Shown: positions 1-5,694, counted from the first letter of the stretch. The stretch: 6,251 nt of DNA from Methanothrix sp. (GCA_011620785.1 WOYM01000052.1:1-6251), one strand, 5' to 3'. Translations and numbers: made by a program. Notes: a model not told the origin generated them from the letters alone.

Positions 1-40
1 ACGGCTTTCCTCCCCGCCCTGAAGAGCGGGGCTTCCAGCC
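1..40. repeat. GC hairpin resembling an IS200/IS605 (TnpB) element end
   Basis: Bases 12-17 (CCCCGC) and 26-31 (GCGGGG) form a perfect 6-bp stem around an 8-nt loop (CCTGAAGA). An outer GGCT (3-6) can pair with AGCC (36-39). Read on the minus strand, the pattern is AAGCCCCGC, a TCTTCAGG loop, then GCGGGGAGG. From memory this is the style of hairpin found at the right end of archaeal IS200/IS605 TnpB elements. No tnpB-like frame lies within reach inside the window, so it would be a solitary end, a miniature derivative, or the edge of an element extending past position 1. A plain structured intergenic element is the alternative. The stem is certain; the IS assignment is a guess from resemblance. 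Confidence 0.4.
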
Positions 41-68
41 TGTGTTTATGTGATGGAGGCAGAGGAAG

Positions 69-82
69 TGCCGGCATCGGCA
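69..82 (-). terminator. Possible terminator hairpin after the zinc-finger gene
   Basis: TGCCG (69-73) and CGGCA (78-82) form a perfect 5-bp stem with a 4-nt loop, three bases beyond the stop codon of the minus-strand gene. On the minus strand it is followed by a pyrimidine-rich run (CTTCCTCTGCCTCC) rather than a clean T tract. The placement suits a terminator, but the tract is weak and archaeal termination depends mainly on T-rich stretches, so this is tentative. Confidence 0.3.
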
Positions 83-85
83 GCT

Positions 86-463
86 CTACCAGGGCACGAT
101 ATAGACAGAATCTCCCTCTTTCTTCCCCTTGAGGAGCTGACAGTGTCTGAGGATGGCGAACTGATTGTTGAGTTCAGCTTCCGATAGGTTGAACCTCTTT
201 CCGATATCAGCCATGGTGGCCTTGCCCTGAGACTGGATGTACTCATAGATCTCCTTTTGCTGATCGGTCAGCCCGTCCGTCCCTTCCAGGCCGTGGCTCT
301 CCCGGTATATCTTCTTCGACCTCTCGCCCCAGGGATCGCAGACCCGGATCCTGTTGTTGACATCGATGTAACAGTCCTCGCAGAAGGTCTTGCCTCCTGT
401 CGCGAAGACCTCATCCTCCGGGACATCTTTGCCGCATTTCTGGCACCTTATGCAATCAGACAT
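86..463 (-). CDS. Small zinc-finger / winged-helix protein, putative DNA-binding regulator
   Basis: A 125-residue protein in two parts. The N-terminal part (residues 4-42) is a LIM/treble-clef-like zinc finger: CIRCQKCGK at 4-12 supplies Cys4, Cys7 and Cys10, FCEDC at 27-31 supplies Cys28 and Cys31, and Cys42 sits in a CDPW motif. Cys7/Cys10 and Cys28/Cys31 are the likeliest four ligands. The C-terminal part (about 65-125) reads as a winged helix: LTDQQKEIYEYIQ, then an HTH-like ADIGKRFNLSEAELNNQF, then a wing ending SVYIVPW. Small proteins with this zinc finger and CDPW motif occur in methanogens without an assigned role; this is recalled, not searched. The ATG at 461-463 is supported by AGGTGG five bases upstream; the stop is TAG at 86-88. 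It is transcribed away from the NosD-like gene and could act on the shared upstream region, which is inference only. No membrane segment or enzymatic motif is visible. Confidence 0.88.
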   Translation of the reverse strand: MSDCIRCQKCGKDVPEDEVFATGGKTFCEDCYIDVNNRIRVCDPWGERSKKIYRESHGLEGTDGLTDQQKEIYEYIQSQGKATMADIGKRFNLSEAELNNQFAILRHCQLLKGKKEGDSVYIVPW

Positions 464-468
464 TCAAT

Positions 469-474
469 CCACCT
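469..474 (-). promoter_or_regulatory. Ribosome binding site of the zinc-finger gene
   Basis: On the minus strand this reads AGGTGG, five bases before the ATG at 461-463. It closely matches the archaeal consensus AGGTGA and fixes the start of the 125-residue protein. Confidence 0.75.
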
Positions 475-644
475 GGTAGCCTTACTGTGCCCAATGGTTT
501 AAGTCATCATCCTTTCAGACGGGGGACCAAAACCTTCTGCCTGCCCAGATCCCGGACAAGATTGATCTCGTTTTGATTGCATCCGCGATCCAGGGGGCTT
601 TAACGATAAAGTTCTAATAGGAAAATAAAGACAAATCGAGCTTT
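475..644. promoter_or_regulatory. Divergent intergenic region with CTTTA/TAAAG motifs
   Basis: This region separates two divergent genes and must hold both promoters. Toward the minus-strand gene, an A/T patch at 498-504 (ACTTAAA on the minus strand) is a possible TATA box. Toward the plus-strand gene, A/T-rich sequence at 612-630 (TTCTAATAG, GAAAATAAAG) could be the TATA element. No Shine-Dalgarno sequence precedes the ATG at 645, so that message may be leaderless. CTTTA occurs at 598-602 and 641-645 and its complement TAAAG at 607-611 and 626-630, making two inverted pairs. No RNA gene or short ORF is apparent. Confidence 0.4.
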
Positions 645-1259
645 ATGCATGCGCGTTCAATAATAATGATCCTTATCTTAATTGCGATCATAGGGTTTGC
701 CAACGCCGCCAGGATAACGGTGGCGCCCAAGGGTGCAGACTACAGCAAAATCCAGGGTGCTTTGAATAATGCCAGCGATGGAGATGTTATTGAAGTGCAA
801 AGCGGAAGATATGTGGAGCATGTCTACATCCTACACTCAGTAAGTCTGATTGGCGTAGATACAGGCAGCGGACGGCCAGTGATAGATGCCAACGGATCGT
901 CGAGCGCCATCACATTGAGGGCCAATGGAACGAGGATTGAAGGCTTCAACCTGACCGGCTCAGGAGGATGCGGATGCGGAAATGCCGGCATATTCATAGA
1001 TTCCTCCAATGACTTCCTGGGGAACAGGGTCGCAGCAAACGATACTGTTGGCAACCGGTGGAGCATGGAGATGAAAGAGGAGGGGCTCATGGGATTGCTG
1101 AAGGGCGCAAAGGTCATCGGAAATCATTATAGCGATTACGACGAGCCAGGCGAGGGATGCAATGATACCAACTCGGACGGCTTTTGCGATGAGCCCCGGA
1201 TGATAAGGAACGGGCCGGGGATCGACGAGCATCCGCTGGTCGCTCCCATAAAAGGTTGA
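645..1259 (+). CDS. Secreted NosD-like parallel beta-helix protein (short form)
   Basis: A 204-residue exported protein. Residues 1-21 form a signal peptide, with His2/Arg4 before a hydrophobic stretch (IIMILILIAIIGFANA) and probable cleavage after Ala21 or Ala22. RITVAPKGADYSKIQGAL followed by DGDVIEVQSGRY is the usual opening of NosD/PbH1 right-handed beta-helix proteins, and coils continue through about residue 130 (SVSLIGV, ITLRANGTRIEGFNLTG, AGIFIDSSNDFLGN). The tail (about 136-203) has the family ending: GNRW, GNHYSDYDEPGEGC, a DTNSDGFCDEP loop that looks calcium-binding, and DEHPLVAP. Four cysteines (109, 111, 172, 181) could form disulfides. Six N-x-S/T sequons (Asn42, 83, 94, 102, 132, 173) suggest archaeal N-glycosylation. 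Many relatives have more coils, so the core looks short. The ATG at 645 gives a charged n-region, whereas ATG 666 would not. There is no SD. The substrate is unknown, probably surface carbohydrate or a structural partner. Confidence 0.85.
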   Translation: MHARSIIMILILIAIIGFANAARITVAPKGADYSKIQGALNNASDGDVIEVQSGRYVEHVYILHSVSLIGVDTGSGRPVIDANGSSSAITLRANGTRIEGFNLTGSGGCGCGNAGIFIDSSNDFLGNRVAANDTVGNRWSMEMKEEGLMGLLKGAKVIGNHYSDYDEPGEGCNDTNSDGFCDEPRMIRNGPGIDEHPLVAPIKG

Positions 1260-1274
1260 TCATAAGGAATCTTC

Positions 1275-1289
1275 AAATACTTATCGATA
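1275..1289 (+). promoter_or_regulatory. Candidate TATA box of the lipoprotein gene
   Basis: AAATACTTAT at 1275-1284 resembles an archaeal TATA element preceded by purines, and runs into the palindrome TATCGATA (1282-1289). Transcription starting about 25 bases downstream would begin near 1303-1308, right at the ribosome binding site, so either the leader is very short or the true element lies elsewhere. Co-transcription with the NosD-like gene, whose stop lies 53 bases before this start, is equally possible. Confidence 0.35.
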
Positions 1290-1301
1290 CTACAGCAATA
1301 C

Positions 1302-1308
1302 AGGTGAT
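1302..1308 (+). promoter_or_regulatory. Ribosome binding site that fixes the lipoprotein start
   Basis: AGGTGAT lies four bases before the ATG at 1313-1315 and is a near-perfect complement to the archaeal 16S rRNA tail. It favours ATG 1313 over the upstream in-frame TTG at 1256. The TTG would add 19 residues ahead of the signal peptide and overlap the preceding stop codon. Confidence 0.8.
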
Positions 1309-1312
1309 CTTT

Positions 1313-2047
1313 ATGATCAATAATAAGCTTCTAGCCATAATTCTAGCAGCACTGAATCTGGCGCTGCTTGGTTGTGCTTACGGTTCTGATGACTCCTCTT
1401 TAAATGGCAGCATTCAGGCCCAGAGCGAGCCTCTGGACACCTCCGGGGCCCTGGCCCTCTCCGACCTGGATGAATGGCTGTTTTATGAGAACTATGACTA
1501 TGGATTTGAGCTGATTTACCCGGCAGATTGGATCGAGCAGGAGGCCGAAGCCAATGATCAAGGAATGATCGTGGGCTTCCTGGCCCCTGGAGAGGATGTC
1601 GATAATCCGGCGGTATATCTGTTGCTCCAGAACGAAGAGCTTCCCGCGGGGCAGGATGTAACCCTGGAAGTGTATAGCCAGGCAGCGTTGGGAGTTCTTA
1701 ATGATATCATGCCAGATCTCCAGATCCTGACCGAGAGCGATATCACAATCAATGAAGTGCCGGCTCATGCCGTAGTGTATAGCCTGGAAAGCGAGGGTGT
1801 GATATTCAGAGTCTTGAAGGCCTGGACTGTGATTGACGATTATGCATATATATTCACATATAACGCTCCTGATGAGCTTTATGATCAGTTTGCCGAAGAT
1901 GCCGCCGATATCATTGACTCCTTTGATGCTGGCTTATTTGCTCGAATCCCTGAGAGCTCAGGACCATTGGAGGAAGCGGCTGAAAATGAGAGCCTGAATG
2001 AGACGTCGAAGCTGATGGAGGAGGAGAACACCAGCGTTGTCCAGTAG
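1313..2047 (+). CDS. Exported lipoprotein with PsbP-like domain
   Basis: A 244-residue protein. Residues 1-21 form a lipoprotein-type signal: MINNK, then a hydrophobic core ending in the lipobox LLGC, with Cys21 as the candidate lipidated residue. A flexible Ser/Gly/Asp-rich linker (22-50) follows. Residues 51-205 resemble the PsbP fold: YDYGFELIYPADW at 61-73 is the typical opening ('GF..xYP..W'), then MIVGFLAP, VYLLLQ, TLEVYSQAAL, INEVPAHAVVYSL and AYIFTYNAPDELYDQF, ending IIDSF. In non-photosynthetic microbes such domains are exported proteins of unknown role, and no enzymatic residues are implied here. The tail (206-244) is acidic with three sequons (Asn225, 229, 239) and looks disordered. 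The start is set by the AGGTGAT at 1302-1308. It lies 53 bases after the NosD-like gene and may share its transcript. If the lipobox is not used, it is simply secreted. Confidence 0.85.
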   Translation: MINNKLLAIILAALNLALLGCAYGSDDSSLNGSIQAQSEPLDTSGALALSDLDEWLFYENYDYGFELIYPADWIEQEAEANDQGMIVGFLAPGEDVDNPAVYLLLQNEELPAGQDVTLEVYSQAALGVLNDIMPDLQILTESDITINEVPAHAVVYSLESEGVIFRVLKAWTVIDDYAYIFTYNAPDELYDQFAEDAADIIDSFDAGLFARIPESSGPLEEAAENESLNETSKLMEEENTSVVQ

Positions 2048-2066
2048 GATAGAAAAGGGGAATATG

Positions 2067-2130
2067 AGGAGAAAAGGAGATCGCCAATCAGGGAGTTTTC
2101 CCGCCGATTGCTGCTAACCTTTTCCCTCCT
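2067..2130 (+). other. Nested imperfect hairpin between two surface genes
   Basis: Three stems share one axis. GAAAAGG (2071-2077) pairs with CCTTTTC (2118-2124), CAATC (2085-2089) with GATTG (2106-2110), and GGGA (2091-2094) with TCCC (2099-2102) around a GTTT loop. The internal loop between the first two stems is 7 by 7 nt. AGGA at 2067-2070 and TCCT at 2127-2130 can extend the outer stem past a two-base bulge. It begins 20 bases after the lipoprotein stop and ends 37 bases before the first ATG of the next gene. It could be a terminator or processing element for the upstream transcript, or a leader structure of the downstream gene. No T tract follows, so an intrinsic terminator is not obvious. 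Confidence 0.45.
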
Positions 2131-2167
2131 AAAGCCGGCATTTCAGTGATTTGCGTTAATCGGCAAT

Positions 2168-3709
2168 ATGGCGATCTGCGCAAAGAATATGTCCAGGAAC
2201 TTGCATGGAAGCCGGCAGATGTCCTGGCGGTCTCTCGTATTCGTCATTGTTCTGGCGATGGCATTGGTATCCACGGGCGGCGCCCAGCAGTCTCTGCCCG
2301 CCCAGAAGATCCTATCCCAGATTGCGGCTGGCCAGCCGGTCCATTACGATGGCATTGCCATCACCGGCGATCTCGATCTGTCCACATTGCCCGGAGCACA
2401 GGTCCCGGCAGTATTCGCACTTTTCAACTGCACCATCACTGACGCCTCATTTGAGGGAATCACATTTGCAGAGGATGCCTTCTTCTGGGGAAGCACCTTT
2501 GGCAATGCCAGCTTCGAGAGGGCCACATTCCTGGGCCGGGCGGACTTTGCCAATACCTCTTTTCGCCAGGCCAGCTTCGCTGGCTGCACCTTCTACCAGC
2601 CGGCGCTCTTCGGTGGAGCGCTATTTGAGAATGATGTGAGCTTTGAGGATACCGCTTTCGGCCTGGATGCCTCCTTCCATGACGTCCGCTTCCTGGGAAA
2701 AGTTGACTTCAACTACTCCGATTTCGATTCCTACTCCTACTTCGCAGCAGCAGAGTTCGCAGGGGACGCCTTCTTCTCCGATGTCGACCTTTCCGCTACC
2801 TCGGACTTCTCTGCTGCCACATTCTCCGGCCAGGCCAACTTCATCCGCTCCCGCCTGAATGAGCCCTATTTCGGAGATGTCCTATTCTCCGGTCCAGCCC
2901 AGTTTGGCATGGCTCGTTTTTCCGGCCTCACCTCCTTCGGCGGGGCGGTATTCGCCGATGAGGCGGGCTTCGGCCTGGCCAGATTTTCCGATGCCGCCTA
3001 CTTCTCCGGCGCCCACTTCCAGGACCTGGCCCTCTTCGGCCTGGCCAGGTTCGAGGACATCGTAACCTTCCAGGATGCCCGGTTCGATGGCGACCTCAAC
3101 TTCAAATCCGGATCCATCACCTCTCTGCTCTTCGATAAGGCAGAGCTAAAAGAGGGCTCCCGCATCATCCTAAACGATACTGAGATCAACCTCTTCCGGG
3201 CTCACTGGAAGGAGATCCAGGATCATGTGGCCTGGCAGCCGGGAGCATATCTGGCCCTGGTGGAGAACTACCGCCGGCTGGGCTGGCTGGAAGATGAGGA
3301 CGACTGCTACTATCAGTATCGAAAGCTCGATCAGGCCAGCAAGGGCTGGGGCTGGTCAAAGATCATAGATATCCTGGCCTGGCTCTCCTGTGGCTATGGA
3401 GTGCGGCCAAGCTATGCCGTGGTATGGTCTTTGCTTACCATTCTGATCTTCGGCCTGGTCTTCTGGATAGGGGACGGCATCCGCCGCTCGTCCAAGCCCC
3501 TGAGCGGGCCGGTGGAGAAAGACAGCATCCCCGAGCGGGCCACATTGCGAAATGCACTCTTTTTCAGCACCATGATCTTCCTCTCCCAGGGACCCATCGA
3601 CTTTCTGCCCGTAGGCAGGCACAGGTACTACGTGATGCTGGAGATGATATTGGGCTGGCTGCTCTTGGCGCTGTTTTTGGTAACCTTAGGAAAGGTGATG
3701 ATAAGGTAG
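2168..3709 (+). CDS. Exported pentapeptide-repeat protein with C-terminal two-helix channel-like module
   Basis: A 513-residue protein from ATG 2168. Residues 18-40 (MSWRSLVFV to TGGAQ) form a signal peptide or anchor, so ATG 2219 (Met18) is a credible alternative; neither start has a clear SD. Residues 84-313 are pentapeptide repeats of the 'A-x-F-x-G' kind (ASFEGITF, FGNASFERATF), about 40 coils of a right-handed quadrilateral beta-helix. Central phenylalanines are mostly spaced alternately by 5 and 6. Residues 340-395 are a helical linker containing YLALVENYRRLGWLEDED and YYQYRK. Two membrane segments follow (about 413-434 and 488-507), with NALFFSTMIFLSQGPIDFLP (462-481) between them where an ion channel would have its pore helix and filter. 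The framework resembles two-helix K+ channels, but the TxGYG filter is absent (SQGPID). Archaeal pentapeptide proteins with such tails are known; transport activity is unproven. The gene is convergent with the broken ATPase. Confidence 0.92.
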   Translation: MAICAKNMSRNLHGSRQMSWRSLVFVIVLAMALVSTGGAQQSLPAQKILSQIAAGQPVHYDGIAITGDLDLSTLPGAQVPAVFALFNCTITDASFEGITFAEDAFFWGSTFGNASFERATFLGRADFANTSFRQASFAGCTFYQPALFGGALFENDVSFEDTAFGLDASFHDVRFLGKVDFNYSDFDSYSYFAAAEFAGDAFFSDVDLSATSDFSAATFSGQANFIRSRLNEPYFGDVLFSGPAQFGMARFSGLTSFGGAVFADEAGFGLARFSDAAYFSGAHFQDLALFGLARFEDIVTFQDARFDGDLNFKSGSITSLLFDKAELKEGSRIILNDTEINLFRAHWKEIQDHVAWQPGAYLALVENYRRLGWLEDEDDCYYQYRKLDQASKGWGWSKIIDILAWLSCGYGVRPSYAVVWSLLTILIFGLVFWIGDGIRRSSKPLSGPVEKDSIPERATLRNALFFSTMIFLSQGPIDFLPVGRHRYYVMLEMILGWLLLALFLVTLGKVMIR

Positions 3710-3782
3710 CGTTGGGATGATGCAATCGGTCAAGATCGAATCGATCCAAAAGATGTTCGAGCATGGTAAACCCAGCTCATCG
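3710..3782. other. Convergent intergenic spacer with a short hairpin
   Basis: This 73-bp spacer separates two convergent genes. GATCG (3734-3738) and CGATC (3742-3746) form a 5-bp stem with a 3-nt loop. It sits where a bidirectional terminator would be expected, but no clear T tract adjoins it on either strand. Nothing else is recognisable. Confidence 0.3.
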
Positions 3783-4157
3783 CTACATTTCCAGCAGCCT
3801 CGCATTTATAGCCACTATCACCGTGCTGGCGCTCATGAGAATAGCCCCGATGGCGGGACTGAGAATTATGTCATAGCCGTAGAGGACGCCTGCGGCCAGA
3901 GGGATGGCCAGTGCGTTATAGCCCGTTGCCCATATCAGGTTCTGGAACATCTTGCTGTAAGTCCTTTTCGACAGGCGGATGATATTTGCCACATCCCTGG
4001 GATCGTTCCTGACCAGCACTATGTCAGCCGACTCAACGGCCACGTCAGTGCCCGCTCCGATGGCGACTCCCACATCAGCCTGCACCAGGGCAGGTGCATC
4101 ATTTACCCCGTCTCCAACCATAGCCACAATGTATTCCCTCTGAACATTCCTTATGGC
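3783..4157 (-). CDS. 3' fragment of the CopB-type ATPase (GDGVND hinge, helices 7 and 8)
   Basis: This frame is readable from about 4157 as AIRNVQREYIVAMVGDG and ends at TAG 3783-3785. The first start-like codon is the GTG at 4125-4127, within the VAMVGDGVND motif, with no SD, so independent translation is unlikely. It carries the GDGVND hinge, the ADVGVAIGAGTDVAVESADI segment ending the P domain, and the last two membrane helices with the P1B-3 residues N-x6-YN-x4-P and P-x6-MSxST-x5-N. It ends INARLLEM, the normal C-terminus for the family, so only the 5' junction is damaged. Confidence 0.8.
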   Translation of the reverse strand, partial: AIRNVQREYIVAMVGDGVNDAPALVQADVGVAIGAGTDVAVESADIVLVRNDPRDVANIIRLSKRTYSKMFQNLIWATGYNALAIPLAAGVLYGYDIILSPAIGAILMSASTVIVAINARLLEM

Positions 4158-5686
4158 CTTTCTTTTCTTATCATATCGGCCAGGGCTACGGCCCCGACAA
4201 GCCTATCCTCTTCCAGCAAGAAGACGACTGTCTTCCCCTGCTCCGCCAGCCTGTTCACTCTGTCATCATCTAGCTTGATGTTGTTCTCTCTCAGGTAACC
4301 TGGGCTTGCCATCATCCAGCTCCTTCCCTGAACCTGACCTTCAATCCCTTTTCCGGGAATTGACTTAAATCCCTGGATGGGAATGAGATCAATGCCCATT
4401 TCTTTTGAGCCTTTTACAATTCCTGCTGCTATGGGGTGCTCCGAGTTTGCTTCCAGTGATGCGGCCATTCTCAGGACCTCGGTCTCATTCAGGCCAGCAA
4501 GGGGTATGATATCGGTGACCCCAAATCGGCCTTCGGTCAGAGTCCCCGTCTTGTCGAAGACCACCGCCTGGATGTCCCTGGCCCTCTCAAAAGCGGATCT
4601 ATCCCGGATCAATAGACCTGATTTCGCAGCCAGTGAGGTTGAGACTGCAACCACAAGAGGAACTGCCAGCCCCAGAGCATGTGGACAGGATATGACCATC
4701 ACTGTGACTGCTCTCTCAATGGCAAAAGCCGAGTCTTTGCTGAAGTTGAGCCAGGCAGCAAATGTGATAGCTCCGACGCTCAGAGATATTATGGTAAGCC
4801 ATCGAGCGGCATTGTCTGCCAGATCCTGAGTCCTGGATTTGCTCTCCTGGGCCTGCCTGACAAGCTCGATGATCTGACTGAGGTAGGTCTCGGATCCTAT
4901 CTTCTTAACCTCTAACGATATCAAGCCCTCGCCATTGATGGACCCGCCTATCACGTCGTCTCCCGCTCTTTTCCTGACCGGCCTGGATTCGCCTGTGAGC
5001 ATGGACTCATTTGCGCTTGTCTCTCCCTCGATCACCGTTCCGTCGATGGGTATCTTCTCCCCGGGTTTGACCAGGACTCGGTCTCCCGGCTTCAGAGATT
5101 CGACCTTGACCTCCACCGTCTGGCCGTCTTTTATCAAGTGGGCTTCCGAGGGCATGATCTTGACCAGCTCCTCCGGGGCTCGGGAAGCTCCGAGGATTGA
5201 ACGCATCTCAATCCAGTGGCCAAAAAGCATGATATCGATCAGCGTGGCCAGCTCCCAGAAGAAGGTCTCGCCCATAAGGCCAAAGACGACCGCCGAACTG
5301 TAAAAATAAGCAGCACAGATGGCGGTGGCGATGAGAGTCATCATCCCTATATTTTTATCCTTGACTTCTTTGAAAAATCCTTTCAGGAAGGGATAACCAC
5401 CATAAAAATAAACCAATGATGAGAGCAGGAACACCACATAAAGGGAGCCCGGGAACTGCAATTCGAACCGGAATAATTCCTGGATAAAAGAAGAGAGGAG
5501 TAGGATTGGTATCGTTATAATCAGAGAAATTAAGAGCCGTCTTTTAAAATCCTCGGTTTTATGGCCTTCATGTCTGCCACGGTGTCTCTTGCTGGATTTG
5601 TCCGGATGCCGGGCCGTGCCCATTTGGTGATTCTTATGCATTTCACCTGCATCATCTGTCTTTTGGCCTTTGGCCGTGCCATGCAT
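4151..5686 (-). CDS. 5' fragment of the CopB-type ATPase (actuator domain, CPH helix, most of the P and N domains)
   Basis: About 511 residues from ATG 5684-5686 (residue numbers below count the TTG at 5687-5689 as 1). The N-terminus (2-48) is His- and Lys-rich (MHKNHQM, RHRGRHEGH), a likely copper-sensing tail in place of a heavy-metal-associated domain. Helices 1-4 lie at about 51-158. The actuator domain carries LTGES (231-235). Helices 5-6 lie at about 297-349 with CPH at 335-337. The phosphorylated aspartate is Asp379 in DKTGT, and the nucleotide-binding domain has SEHP (416-419) and GKGIEG (446-451). It ends at RKERP then TAA, before the TGDN hinge. The start is uncertain: ATG 5684-5686 has no SD, while ATG 5639-5641 (MHKNHQM) has AGGTGA only one base upstream. 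On its own this product lacks TGDN, GDGVND and helices 7-8. Confidence 0.85.
   Translation of the reverse strand: MHGTAKGQKTDDAGEMHKNHQMGTARHPDKSSKRHRGRHEGHKTEDFKRRLLISLIITIPILLLSSFIQELFRFELQFPGSLYVVFLLSSLVYFYGGYPFLKGFFKEVKDKNIGMMTLIATAICAAYFYSSAVVFGLMGETFFWELATLIDIMLFGHWIEMRSILGASRAPEELVKIMPSEAHLIKDGQTVEVKVESLKPGDRVLVKPGEKIPIDGTVIEGETSANESMLTGESRPVRKRAGDDVIGGSINGEGLISLEVKKIGSETYLSQIIELVRQAQESKSRTQDLADNAARWLTIISLSVGAITFAAWLNFSKDSAFAIERAVTVMVISCPHALGLAVPLVVAVSTSLAAKSGLLIRDRSAFERARDIQAVVFDKTGTLTEGRFGVTDIIPLAGLNETEVLRMAASLEANSEHPIAAGIVKGSKEMGIDLIPIQGFKSIPGKGIEGQVQGRSWMMASPGYLRENNIKLDDDRVNRLAEQGKTVVFLLEEDRLVGAVALADMIRKERP
5643..5648 (-). promoter_or_regulatory. AGGTGA motif inside the 5' end of the ATPase frame
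   Basis: On the minus strand this reads AGGTGA, one base before the ATG at 5639-5641. It is a perfect archaeal Shine-Dalgarno core, but its spacing to that ATG is unusually short. It may mark the ancestral start (protein beginning MHKNHQM) or be coincidental, since GGT GAA is also coding sequence in the upstream-start model. Confidence 0.35.
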
Positions 5687-5694
5687 CAAACGGG

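Larger units (their letters stand above)
3783..5686 (-). pseudogene. copB: CopB-type copper-translocating P-type ATPase (P1B-3), broken by internal deletion and frameshift
   Basis: Two minus-strand frames (4151-5686 and 3783-4157) together make nearly all of a copper-exporting P1B-type ATPase, which would move Cu(II)/Cu(I) out across the membrane using ATP. The metal site is of the CopB subgroup: CPH in helix 6, NLIWATGYNALAIP in helix 7 and PAIGAILMSASTVIVAIN in helix 8. TGES, DKTGT, SEHP and GDGVND are all present. The first frame ends at TAA 4151-4153 just after ALADMIRKE. The second resumes as AIRNVQREYIVAMVGDG. In relatives these points are separated by about 45-50 residues containing the conserved TGDN hinge motif, which is absent here. 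Restoring the frame needs 3n+1 bases. A functional pump is therefore unlikely as sequenced, though a local assembly error would look the same. The start abuts a transposase remnant and no promoter is evident. Confidence 0.88.

Noticed and set aside
1256..1312. TTG start at 1256 for the lipoprotein gene
   Set aside because: It overlaps the preceding stop, has no ribosome binding site, and puts 19 unlikely residues before a complete lipoprotein signal. ATG 1313 has a near-perfect AGGTGAT.
2132..2218. Direct repeat AAGCCGGCA at 2132-2140 and 2210-2218
   Set aside because: Nine bases in a GC-rich context, with one copy inside coding sequence; too short to support an operator or attachment site.
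2146..2442. GTG-started frame overlapping the pentapeptide gene (MICVNRQYGDLRKEY)
   Set aside because: The first 30 codons look protein-like, but it then becomes Arg/His/Pro-rich shadow sequence of the pentapeptide gene in another frame.
3734..3746. GATCG-AAT-CGATC hairpin as a bidirectional terminator
   Set aside because: The stem is only 5 bp and no T-rich tract follows on either strand; it is kept only as a note in the spacer.
4128..4165. Programmed ribosomal frameshift joining the two ATPase frames
   Set aside because: A-rich slippery-looking sequence (AAGAAAAGAAAGG) is present, but a frameshift alone would not restore the missing 45-50 residues with TGDN, so deletion explains the site better.
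3717..4298. 193-codon plus-strand frame across the end of the ATPase
   Set aside because: It is antisense to well-supported ATPase sequence (GDGVND, helices 7-8), and the translation has no family features.
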